Shown piece by piece: positions 26,856-34,472 of a DNA stretch of 64,000 bases (position 1 is the first letter of the stretch; every line of letters begins with the position of its first letter). Position numbers and translations under genes: made by a program. The notes under the pieces are model-generated. The model worked only from the letters and a program-made list of their open reading frames with translations. It made no database searches and had not been told where the DNA came from. The stretch covers positions 675,001-739,000 of the forward strand of contig JAXHNP010000006.1 in the NCBI GenBank assembly GCA_034520365.1, given 5' to 3'. The DNA is from Desulfobacterales bacterium. Lineage in GTDB: Bacteria > Desulfobacterota > Desulfobacteria > Desulfobacterales > Desulfosalsimonadaceae.

Positions 26856-27757
26856 GGAAGACTCGGGCGAACAACAGGATCCAGGATTCAGGCTGATACA
26901 AAAAACTGGCCAAATCCTAGTGCATTGAGCGGCTTGGTTTCTCGGTTGTTTCGGCGGTTCAAGGTTTACAGTTCAGGGTTCACAGTTCACAGTTCACGGT
27001 TTGCAATTAAGCACCAAAAATAATTAAGCACCAAATCTCAAATTCCAAATTACAAACAATGACCAAAAAACAATGACCAAAATTTCAAACAAACGGCGGC
27101 CTGAGATAAGTGCACTTGTCATTTCGGGCGGGAGCGGGCAATGTTTTATTAAAGATCCCTCGTCGCTGTCGCTCCTCGGGATGACAGGGGGTAGGGGCTT
27201 TCGCTCTTAGGGATGACAGGGGGAGGGGCTGGCGCTCCTCGGGATGACAGGTGACAGGTGAAGGGTGTCAAACCTTGAATTGTGAATTAAAGAAGAAAAG
27301 TTCACAGTTCAGAGTTCACGGTTCATAGTTCAGGGTTCATAGTTCAGGGTTCAGGGTTCGGAGTGCAGGGTTCAGTCGAAGCACCAAAAAGAAAAAAGCA
27401 CCAAATCTCAAATTACAAATTTCAAACAAGCACCAAAAATAATTAAGCACCAAATTACAAAACACAAATTTCAAACAAGCACCAAATCTCAATGATCAAA
27501 ATTTCAAACGAATGGCGGCCTGAAATAAGCGCAGTTGTTATTATCGAGCGGGAACGAGAAATTTTTACATGAAAGATCCCTCGTCGCTGGCGCTCCTCGG
27601 GATGACAGGGGGTAGGGGCTTGCGCTCCTCGGGATGACAGGGTAAAGGGGCGGGGGCACGCAGAACCCGTTCCGCACCCCGAAAATTAATATCTTATTGA
27701 TAATATTTCATGATTTGGGTTGTTGGCGAAAAAAGCTATGGTGAATGGTGAATAGGT
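26856..27757. repeat. Long composite repeat block (900 bp) ahead of an AlbA_2 gene
   Basis: No gene. Bases 26856-27190 repeat 18380-18710. It then has a hairpin element (27119-27190) with an extra arm, the core at 27263-27290, a long GTTCAgr array (27299-27375), an AT-rich tract (27380-27510), and a second hairpin element (27537-27609). The last ~100 bases (TTAATATCTTATTGATAATATTTCATG) may hold the promoter of the next gene, but hexamers are not convincing. Confidence 0.75.
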
Positions 27758-29122
27758 GTGATGACAAGTACTTTATCCCTAATAAAGAAGGGTGAATCCG
27801 AACGGCTTGAGTTTAAAACCGCCTTTGGCAAAGAGGTGATTGAAACCTTATCCGCCTTTGCAAATTCAAACGGAGGCACTGTTCTTATCGGTGTTGGGGA
27901 TAAAGGAAAGATTGCGGGCGTTCAGGCCGGGCAGGAAAGCGTTCAGCAATGGATAAACCAAATAAAAAATTCGACCAGCCCTTCCATTATTCCGGATACA
28001 GAAATTATCTCCCATCAAAACAAGACAATCGTTGCGCTTTCGGTTATTTCCTACCCCATCAAGCCCATAAGTTTTAAAGGAAAATACTATAAGCGGGTTC
28101 ATAATTCCAATCATTTGATGGATCTCAATGAAATCGCCAACGAGCACTTAAAAACGATGAATCTCAGCTGGGATTTTGCGCCGGATATCGGCCATAGTAT
28201 TGGCGACATTTCGCTCGACAAGGTGAATCATTTCATTGATATGTGCAATCACTTCAGAGATTATCCTATCTCAGATGATCCCCTGACGGTCTTAAAGAAG
28301 TTTGAACTCATTCGGGAAAATACAATCACGTTTGGTTGTTTTCTGCTTTTCTGCAAGAAACCGTCATTGACAACCACCATTGATGCCGGGCGCTTCGATT
28401 CTGAAGTTATTATCAGAGACAGTGAAACCATTCGGGACGACCTTTTTTCGGAAGTCGATGCAGCCATGAATTTTGTGCGTAAACACATCAGCAAAAGAAT
28501 GGTTATATCCGGCAAAGCCCAGAGGGATGAGGTTTGGGAATATCCGCTTGAAGCCGTGAGGGAAATTGTCATCAATATGATAGTTCATCGTGATTACCGG
28601 GCCAGTGCGGATTCAACAATCAAGATATTCGGGGACAGGATCGAGTTTTTTAACCCGGGCGGCCTTCCCCCGGGCATTCGCATGGAAGATATTATCTCCG
28701 GAAAAATTGCCTCCAATCCGAGAAATAAACAAATTGCTTCGATTTTTAAGGAGGCCGGAATTATTGAAAAGTATGGGTCGGGTATTAAGCGGGTTCGGCA
28801 GACAATGAAAAGGGCTGGGGCGCGTGAGCCATTGTTTGAAGGGTTGGCTGACTGTTTCAAGGTTACTTTGTATCCTATTGATGGTTCCGGAAGTGGCGGA
28901 GTAAATGGCGGAGTAAGTGGCGGAGTAAGTGGCGGAGTAACGGAAGTGTTGAACTTTATATATAACAACCCAGGTAACAATACCAGGCAGATACAGGATC
29001 AATTGGGTGTTACAAGAAGAACTCTTGAGCGCCTTTTGAAAACGCTCAGGGATCAGGGGAAAATAGAGTTTCGCGGGGCGCCTAAAAGTGGGGGGTATTA
29101 TGTGAAGGGTGTCAAACCTTGA
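27758..29122 (+). CDS. AlbA_2 (Schlafen AAA_4) domain transcriptional regulator-like protein with ATPase-like and winged-helix domains
   Basis: 454 residues. N-terminal GESERLEFKTAFGKEVIETLSAFANSNGGTVLIGVGDKG is the AlbA_2 putative DNA-binding domain. The middle LEAVREIVINMIVHRDY...FFNPGGLPPG...GSGIKRVRQTMKRAG is the HATPase-like C-domain of this family. A Gly-Gly-Val repeated linker (GGVNGGVSGGVSGGV) precedes a winged helix (NTRQIQDQLGVTRRTLERLLKTL). The protein ends ...YVKGVKP, where GKGVKP comes from the dispersed core sequence. Often called RecG-like. Role in this island is unknown. Confidence 0.88.
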   Translation: MMTSTLSLIKKGESERLEFKTAFGKEVIETLSAFANSNGGTVLIGVGDKGKIAGVQAGQESVQQWINQIKNSTSPSIIPDTEIISHQNKTIVALSVISYPIKPISFKGKYYKRVHNSNHLMDLNEIANEHLKTMNLSWDFAPDIGHSIGDISLDKVNHFIDMCNHFRDYPISDDPLTVLKKFELIRENTITFGCFLLFCKKPSLTTTIDAGRFDSEVIIRDSETIRDDLFSEVDAAMNFVRKHISKRMVISGKAQRDEVWEYPLEAVREIVINMIVHRDYRASADSTIKIFGDRIEFFNPGGLPPGIRMEDIISGKIASNPRNKQIASIFKEAGIIEKYGSGIKRVRQTMKRAGAREPLFEGLADCFKVTLYPIDGSGSGGVNGGVSGGVSGGVTEVLNFIYNNPGNNTRQIQDQLGVTRRTLERLLKTLRDQGKIEFRGAPKSGGYYVKGVKP

Positions 29123-29402
29123 ATTGTGAATTAAAGAAGAAAAGTTCAGGGTTCAGGGTTCACAGTTCAGAGTTCAGGGTTCACAGTTCAGAGTTCAGGG
29201 TTCACGGTTCACAGTTCACAGTTCGGGGATCAGGGTTCAGTCGAAGCACCAAAAAGAAAAAAGCACCAAATAACAAATTACAAATTACAAACAAGCACCA
29301 AAAACAATTAAGCACCAAATAACAAAACACAAATTTCAAACAAGCACCAAATCAAAAGCGCCAAATCACAAACAATAACCAAACCGCCATTTAAAAATCA
29401 CG
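29123..29402. repeat. Composite repeat block ahead of BrnTA
   Basis: The core starts at 29107, inside the end of the preceding gene. A ~100-bp array of GTTCAGG/GTTCACA units (29146-29240) and an AT-rich GCACCAAA tract (29248-29390) follow. The apparent short reading frame MNCELKKKSS... is produced by the repeats and is not believed. Confidence 0.8.
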
Positions 29403-29432
29403 TTGACTTTATGTATATAATCATAGTATACA
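29403..29432 (+). promoter_or_regulatory. Putative promoter/operator of the BrnT-BrnA operon
   Basis: TTGACT (29403-29408) with TATACA (29427-29432) after an 18-bp spacer. The interval contains the near-palindrome GTATATAATCATAGTATAC (29413-29431), placed where an autorepressor could block the promoter. BrnTA operons are known to be autoregulated; the site itself is inferred. Confidence 0.4.
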
Positions 29433-29438
29433 CAATTT

Positions 29439-29741
29439 ATGGTTAAACCAAAAAAAATATTGGAAAGTTGTACCGGTTTTGAATGGGATCAGGGCAATCT
29501 TACCAAGAATTGGGATCAACATGATGTTTCAAACGGAGAATGTGAACAAATATTTTTTAATAGACCTTTAATAATAAAACAGAACAAAGAGCATTCCAAA
29601 AATGAAAATCGATATTATGTGCTTGGTCGTACGAATGTAAATCGCCTGCTTTTTGCCGTTTTTACTGTTCGTAACGACAAAATACGAATAATTTCCGCAC
29701 GTGATATGACAGATGCGGAAATTGAAAGGTATCTCAAATGA
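29439..29741 (+). CDS. brnT: BrnT family ribonuclease toxin
   Basis: 100 residues. FEWDQGNLTKNWDQHDVSNGECEQIFF is the conserved BrnT start, and RYYVLGRTNVNRLLFAVFTVRNDKIRIISARDMTDAEIERY is the RelE-like barrel with the RISAR motif. BrnT cleaves mRNA and is neutralised by BrnA. Its stop overlaps the antitoxin start by 4 bases (ATGA). Confidence 0.9.
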   Translation: MVKPKKILESCTGFEWDQGNLTKNWDQHDVSNGECEQIFFNRPLIIKQNKEHSKNENRYYVLGRTNVNRLLFAVFTVRNDKIRIISARDMTDAEIERYLK

Positions 29742-29998
29742 AAATACCAAAATTTAAAAGTGAGGCCGAAGAGCGTCTTTTCTGGCAAAAACATGATTCT
29801 TCAGAATATATTGACTGGTCAGATGCAGAAAATGTCGTTATGCCTAAGCTTAAGCCTTCGACCCGATCAATTTCCATCCGTCTCCCTGAGTCCATGATTG
29901 AAGAGCTTAAAGTGATTGCAAATAAACGAGACGTACCCTACCAGTCGCTGCTTAAAATTTTTATATCTGAGCGAATTGACGCTGAACTGCATCAGTAA
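29738..29998 (+). CDS. BrnA/CopG family antitoxin
   Basis: 86 residues. N-terminal FKSEAEERLFWQKHDSSEYIDW is typical of CopG antitoxins partnered with BrnT, and the C-terminal RSISIRLPESMIEELKVIANKRDVPYQSLLKIFISERI is a ribbon-helix-helix domain. It overlaps brnT by 4 bases. Intact. Confidence 0.88.
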   Translation: MKIPKFKSEAEERLFWQKHDSSEYIDWSDAENVVMPKLKPSTRSISIRLPESMIEELKVIANKRDVPYQSLLKIFISERIDAELHQ

Positions 29999-30375
29999 TT
30001 TTAGCAGCATGAAGGGTGTCAAACCTTGAATTGTGAATTAAAAAAGAAAAGTTCGCGGTTCAGAGTTCAGGGTTCAGGGTTCAGGGGATCGGGGTTCAGG
30101 GTTCAGTCGAAGCACCAAAAAGAAAAAAGCACCAAATCTCAAATTACAAATTACAAACAAGCACCAAAAATAATTAAGCACCAAATTACAAAACACAAAT
30201 TTCAAACAAGCACCAAATCTCAATGACCAAAATTTCAAACAACAAGGGCGGCCGCCGAAGGGGTTTTGTTTTGAAAATTGGTGCTTGGAATTTGGGATTT
30301 GTTTGTCATTTGGTGGTTGGGATTTGAGATTTAATCAAATCCGTCTGAGGATTAAAGCAGCAGAAGGAAAAATTG
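29999..30375. repeat. Composite repeat block with inverted AT-rich arms
   Basis: Core at 30014-30041, GTTCAgr array (30050-30105), AT-rich tract (30112-30240), then the same vocabulary in reverse complement (TTGGTGCTTGGAATTTGGGATTTGTTTG, 30278-30330), making a long imperfect inverted repeat. It contains no gene. Confidence 0.78.
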
Positions 30376-30702
30376 ATGAAGATAGAAGAAATAAAAAGAA
30401 TAGCTGAGGAGTTAATTGCGAAGTTAAGGCCTGAGGTTAAAGTTGTGCGTATTTATGCCTATGGTTCGCAAGTCAGGGGAGAGGCAGTGCCTGGATCCGA
30501 TCTCGATTTTTTGATAGAAGTGCCTGAGAAAAGCGCTTCTTTAAAAAGACGGATACAGAATGCAGCCTGGGAACTGAGCCTTGAAAAAGAAATCGTAATT
30601 TCAGTTGTTGTGGTAAGTGAAAGTGAATTTCACTATGGGCCCTTGTCTGTTAGCTGTCTTGCTCGAAACATTGAGCGCGAAGGAATCGAGATAGCGGCAT
30701 GA
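30376..30702 (+). CDS. MNT-type nucleotidyltransferase antitoxin (1)
   Basis: 108 residues from ATG 30376 (a TTG lies one codon upstream), after AAGGA. YAYGSQVRGEAVPGSDLDFLIEV has the GSxxRGxxxxxSDLDxxV nucleotidyltransferase motif. In MNT/HEPN systems this enzyme adds AMP to the HEPN ribonuclease and thereby silences it. Here the HEPN gene that overlaps its end is reduced to ~21 codons. Confidence 0.88.
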   Translation: MKIEEIKRIAEELIAKLRPEVKVVRIYAYGSQVRGEAVPGSDLDFLIEVPEKSASLKRRIQNAAWELSLEKEIVISVVVVSESEFHYGPLSVSCLARNIEREGIEIAA

Positions 30703-30761
30703 GCAGCGAGGATAACCATTTCCAAGCTTTGATTCGATATCGACTGGAACAAGCTGATCAG
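30699..30761 (+). pseudogene. HEPN toxin remnant truncated by a repeat block
   Basis: Starts ATGAGCAGCGAG overlapping the MNT stop, and reads MSSEDNHFQALIRYRLEQADQ, the beginning of a HEPN-domain protein (RYRLEQA is the usual first helix). It then runs straight into the heptamer array (CACAGTTCACAGTTCAGGG). The catalytic RxxxxH is lost. Confidence 0.7.
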
Positions 30762-31199
30762 GGTGCACAGTTCACAGTTCAGGGTTCACAGTTCAGGGTT
30801 CAGGGTTCGGCTGAAGCACCAAAAAGAAAAAAGCACCAAATAGCAAATTACAAATTACAAACAATAACCCAAATCAGAAGCACCAAATCACAAACAACAA
30901 TCAAATCTCAATGACCAAAATTTCAAACAATTCCATATAGGGCGTTTCTGTTATTTATCGAGCGGGGGCGAGAAATCTTGTTACATGAAAGATCCATGAA
31001 AGATCCCTCGTAGCTGGCGCTCCTCGGGATGACAGGGGTAGGGTGTGAAGGGTGTCAAACCTTGAATTGTGAATTAAAAAAGAGAAAAGTTCAGGGTTCA
31101 CGGTTCACAGTTCACAGTTCACGGTTTCGTTTGATGAGTGGGCCGGTATTCGGTATAAAGTTTTAAATACAATATGGATTTAATGTAATCGGTGAAGAA
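30762..31199. repeat. Composite repeat block ahead of the second MNT/HEPN pair
   Basis: GTTCAgr array (30767-30810), AT-rich tract (30815-30940), a hairpin element (30950-31033), the core (31050-31077) and a second short array (31088-31125). Bases 31126-31199 are unique and probably hold the promoter of the next operon. Confidence 0.75.
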
Positions 31200-31514
31200 A
31201 TGAATAAACAAAACATTATAGCGGAATGCAAGAAAGTTTTGAAAGACCACTACGGCAAACGATTTTATGGCCTGTTTTTATATGGTTCGGCTGCTCGTGG
31301 CGATGCGGAAAATACAAGCGATATTGATTTGCTTGTGATTTTATCGGGTGCTTTCGATTATTTTACTGAATTGCGGACGATAGTAGATCTGCTTTATCCG
31401 TTTCAACTTGAATCCGAAAATCTCATATCAGCCAAACCGGTTTCATTGGAGGAATTTGAGGCGGGAAGTTCGCAACTTTATCGCAATGCAAAGCAGGAAG
31501 GTGTCGCGGCTTGA
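31200..31514 (+). CDS. MNT-type nucleotidyltransferase antitoxin (2)
   Basis: 104 residues. FLYGSAARGDAENTSDIDLLVIL is the GSxxRGxxxxxSDIDLL motif. It overlaps the HEPN gene by 4 bases (TTGA), the standard arrangement of MNT/HEPN toxin-antitoxin modules. It differs in sequence from the first MNT at 30376, so the two were acquired separately rather than duplicated here. Confidence 0.9.
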   Translation: MNKQNIIAECKKVLKDHYGKRFYGLFLYGSAARGDAENTSDIDLLVILSGAFDYFTELRTIVDLLYPFQLESENLISAKPVSLEEFEAGSSQLYRNAKQEGVAA

Positions 31515-31897
31515 GTTCGGAAAAATACACCGAAGAAATCCGAGCAAATATTGAAAGGGCAGACCGAGCTGTTGAAGCGGCAAAACAATTATTATCAGGT
31601 GGGTATTCTGATTTTGCGGCTTCAAGAGCATATTATGCTGCATTTTATGCGGCAACAGGGCTTTTATTAAAAGAAAAACTGACGTTTCGCAAGCATAGTG
31701 GCGTCATCGCCACAATTCATAAAAACTTTATCAAGCCGGGCAGATTGGAAAAGCATCATGGCAGGAATTTGAACTGGCTTTTTGAGTTGCAAGGTGTTGG
31801 GGATTATGGGGTTACCCTTCATGTGCCCATGGCAGATGCCAGGCAGGCTGTTGATGCAGCAGCAGAATTTGTGGATGCGGTAAAAAGGATGATTTGA
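31511..31897 (+). CDS. HEPN-domain ribonuclease toxin
   Basis: 128 residues with a TTG start overlapping the MNT stop. IERADRAVEAAKQLLSGGYSDFAASRAYYAAFYAATGLLLKEKLTFRKHSG is the four-helix HEPN pattern, with a basic/His motif (RKHSGVIATIH) where the RxxxxH ribonuclease site is expected. Intact, unlike the HEPN stub at 30699. Confidence 0.88.
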   Translation: MSSEKYTEEIRANIERADRAVEAAKQLLSGGYSDFAASRAYYAAFYAATGLLLKEKLTFRKHSGVIATIHKNFIKPGRLEKHHGRNLNWLFELQGVGDYGVTLHVPMADARQAVDAAAEFVDAVKRMI

Positions 31898-32277
31898 TGC
31901 GGAGTGGGGCCGGGCGGTGGGGCGGTGTCAAACCTTGAATTGTGAATTAAAGAAGAAAAGTTTAGGGTTCAGGGTTTACAGTTCAGAGTTCACGGTTCAC
32001 AGTTCACAGTTCACAGTTCAGGGTTCAGTCGAAGCACCAAGAGAATTAAGCACCAAATTGCAAATCACAAATTACAAACAAGGACTCAAATCAGAAGCAC
32101 CAAATCACAAACAATAATTAAATCTCCACCGCCTCGGTCCGGGGAATAAGGCAGCAGAAGTAAAAATTGATGAAGATAGAAGAAATAAAAGGCCAGGGCA
32201 GAAAGAAAAGGATGAGATTTTTTATGTATATTGTAAAAAAGATTGACTTTTTACATAAATGCTTTTAGTTTTTCGTT
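31898..32277. repeat. Composite repeat block plus MNT-gene fragment and inverted repeat
   Basis: Core at 31922-31949, GTTCAgr array (31962-32028), AT-rich tract (32033-32130). Bases 32151-32190 copy the leader and first codons of the MNT gene at 30376 (GCAGCAGAAG...TTGATGAAGATAGAAG...). TTTATGTA (32221-32228) and TACATAAA (32252-32259) form an inverted repeat before the next gene, a possible operator. Confidence 0.7.
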
Positions 32278-33459
32278 ATGATTCCCCGTGATTCCGAGAA
32301 AATCATCCACGCGCAGTTGCACGGCTTTCCGATCGTTACAATCACCGGGCCCAGGCAAGCGGGAAAAACGACGCTGGCACGCGCCGTATTTCCCCACAAA
32401 CCTTATTTCTCGCTTGAAGATCCCGATATCCGGCAATTGGTTGTTGAAGATCCCAGGGCTTTTCTAAGCCGCATGCCTGATGGCGCGGTGTTAGATGAGG
32501 TTCAGCGGGTCCCTGAAATGCTTTCCTATTTGCAGACCCATGTTGACAAAGACGGACGAACGGGTCTTTTTTTAATTACAGGTTCCCAACAGTTCGGCTT
32601 GATGGCCGGGATTACGCAGTCATTGGCAGGGCGGACTGCATTTATTGAGCTGCTTCCTTTTTCGGTCGGGGAATTAGAGGCGGCGGGAATTCGGCCGGCC
32701 GAGCTTGACCATATGCTTTTTACCGGTGGATATCCACCGTTGTATGATCGGCCGTTATCACCACGTTTCTGGCTGCCGGCTTATGTTACAGCTTATGTAG
32801 AACGCGATGTCCGGCAGCTCCTTAATGTCCAGGACCTGGACGCATTTCAGCGGTTTCTGAGGTTGTGTGCGGGACGGAGCGGGCAAATTTTGAATCTTTC
32901 ATCATTGGCGGCGGATTGCGGTATTACCCATAACACGGCGAAATCATGGATTTCGGTGCTGGAGGCCAGTTATATCCTGTTTCAGTTGCGCCCCCATCAT
33001 GCCAATTTTCGTAAGCGGTTGGTCAAATCGCCAAAACTATATTTTTATGACACCGGGTTGCTGTGTTGGCTTTTGGGCATTCAGGAGGCGCAACAGCTTG
33101 CCACCCACCCATTGCGCGGCAGTATATTTGAAACGTTTATCGTCTCCGAATTGATGAAAATCCGATTTAACCGGATGGAAAATGTGGGTTTTTATTTCTG
33201 GCGGGACAGCAACGGCAACGAGATTGACGTCATCGCCGATTATGGCGGCAAACTGATGCCGATTGAAATTAAGGCGGGTCAGACTCTTAATCGGGATTTT
33301 TTTTCCGGGCTTGAAAAATGGATGGCGTTAGCCGGTAATCAATCGATTGCGCCTGCGCTTATTTACGGTGGCTCCGAAAAAATGGAGCATAAGGGCGTCA
33401 AGGTATTTAATTGGGAGGCGGTGGGGGAGGTTTTGAGGGTGTCAAACCTTGAATTGTGA
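32278..33459 (+). CDS. AAA-type ATPase with DUF4143 C-terminal domain (2)
   Basis: 393 residues. GPRQAGKTT is Walker A and GAVLDEVQRVPE is Walker B. ITGSQQFGLM, FTGGYPPLYD, YVTAYVERDVRQL, FYDTGLLCWLLG, FETFIVSELMK and NEIDVIADYGGKLMPIEIKAG are the usual order of motifs in DUF4143 ATPases, the last a PD-(D/E)xK-like block. It is a different branch from the ATPase at 19103. It also ends RVSNLEL from the dispersed core, whose other side is the RAYT gene. Confidence 0.9.
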   Translation: MIPRDSEKIIHAQLHGFPIVTITGPRQAGKTTLARAVFPHKPYFSLEDPDIRQLVVEDPRAFLSRMPDGAVLDEVQRVPEMLSYLQTHVDKDGRTGLFLITGSQQFGLMAGITQSLAGRTAFIELLPFSVGELEAAGIRPAELDHMLFTGGYPPLYDRPLSPRFWLPAYVTAYVERDVRQLLNVQDLDAFQRFLRLCAGRSGQILNLSSLAADCGITHNTAKSWISVLEASYILFQLRPHHANFRKRLVKSPKLYFYDTGLLCWLLGIQEAQQLATHPLRGSIFETFIVSELMKIRFNRMENVGFYFWRDSNGNEIDVIADYGGKLMPIEIKAGQTLNRDFFSGLEKWMALAGNQSIAPALIYGGSEKMEHKGVKVFNWEAVGEVLRVSNLEL

Positions 33460-34472
33460 ATTAAGCTGTGCCAGCCATGATTGAAGCTGCTCGCTTTGGT
33501 TAATCTGTTTTTTGATTGATGCTACATTGTGGCTTACAGCAGAGTAGGTCATGGCAAACCGGTTTCCGAGTTCCGCATTGGTCATCAGCCCGGTGTTCCA
33601 CATCAAGTAAAGCAATAAATCCCGTTTCTGTTTGTCCTCACCCCGCAGCCGTCCGGCTTGAACGCATTTTTCCATATCCAGGCCAAGGGTCGCGGCGGCT
33701 TTTTCAATCTGATCCCCGCTGTTCATATCCTTTGCCAGTTTTTTCTGCTGAGGGATTTCAATTTCCGGTGTTTCCGGCAGAAACCGGTTTCGGATATTTT
33801 CCGCAAACTGCTCAGACCCTAAAATAAATCCGTGGCGAAGATCCTCCATCAGCTGCTTTTCCTCGTTGGCATAATCCTGGACTTTAAGCCGGTATCCGGC
33901 GTGCGGGTCGCTGCTGTCGAAAGCGGAAAGGATCTTTTCCGTGCGCAGCCAGTCCGGCCCCTTTTTTCCGTAAGCATATACCGGATAGCTGCTCCATGGA
34001 TAGTCGATAAGCCGGTTGACAAGGCCGGCTCTTAAGGGATTGCGGTGAATGTAGCAGGACAGTCCGATGAAATAGGATTCGTCTTCGACCAGAATACTTT
34101 TATAACGGCCTTGAAAAAGGTGGCCCTGTTTGCTATTGCGATTATTAAATCGCCGGGTGTAGGTGGTGCCGAGCCATTGCATGGCAGTTTTCAGGTTGGC
34201 GTGACGGGTTCTGGCCATAAGGTGGTAATGGTTGGGCATAAACACATAGGCAAGAATATCGATTTCGAAACGTTCCGCAAATTCGGCAACCGTATTTGAA
34301 AACAAATGCCGGTCTTTTTCAGACATGAAGATTTCCTGTCCGGCATTGCCCCGGGACAGCAAATGATAGATTGCGCCCGGATATTCAATTCGCCATGCTC
34401 TTCCCATAATATGCATATAGAGATAGGACTTAACCATGTCAAGGATAATTCACAATTCAAGGTTTGACACCC
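33437..34472 (-). mobile_element. RAYT element with inverted core repeats at both ends
   Basis: The core GGGTGTCAAACCTTGAATT... lies at 33437-33464 in forward orientation and at 34446-34472 in reverse orientation, so a ~27-bp inverted repeat brackets a single RAYT gene. The right copy matches the left over its full length (GGGTGTC...GAATTA). The outer GGGTGTC ends face the neighbouring genes. I see no clear target-site duplication (flanks TTGA / TTGT). Confidence 0.75.
33442..34407 (-). CDS. REP-associated tyrosine transposase (RAYT, Y1/HUH family)
   Basis: About 321 residues. The likely start is the internal Met MGRAWRIEYPGAIYHLLSRG, the usual family start; an in-frame upstream ATG at 34437 gives 10 more. 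FMPNHYHLM carries the HUH metal-binding pair, and CYIHRNPLRAG contains the catalytic Tyr. The C-terminus (KRDLLLYLMWNTGLMTNAELGNRFAMTYSAVSHNVASIKKQ) is a DnaA-C-like helix-turn-helix of one RAYT subgroup. RAYTs nick and move REP-type hairpin sequences. The last residues (LNSQFKV) are encoded by the core repeat itself. Confidence 0.93.
   Translation of the reverse strand: MGRAWRIEYPGAIYHLLSRGNAGQEIFMSEKDRHLFSNTVAEFAERFEIDILAYVFMPNHYHLMARTRHANLKTAMQWLGTTYTRRFNNRNSKQGHLFQGRYKSILVEDESYFIGLSCYIHRNPLRAGLVNRLIDYPWSSYPVYAYGKKGPDWLRTEKILSAFDSSDPHAGYRLKVQDYANEEKQLMEDLRHGFILGSEQFAENIRNRFLPETPEIEIPQQKKLAKDMNSGDQIEKAAATLGLDMEKCVQAGRLRGEDKQKRDLLLYLMWNTGLMTNAELGNRFAMTYSAVSHNVASIKKQINQSEQLQSWLAQLNSQFKV

Noticed and set aside
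29119-29322. Recurring short reading frames beginning MNCELKKKSS... after several cores (also at 22450, 30026, 31917 and 30699)
   Set aside because: They are translations of the core, heptamer and AT-rich repeats, with no ribosome site, and length differs with repeat number. One start (30699) is a genuine HEPN stub only for its first ~21 codons.
15264-31950. Regularly spaced repeats as a CRISPR array
   Set aside because: Spacing is hundreds to thousands of bases, cassettes contain genes, and no cas genes are seen.
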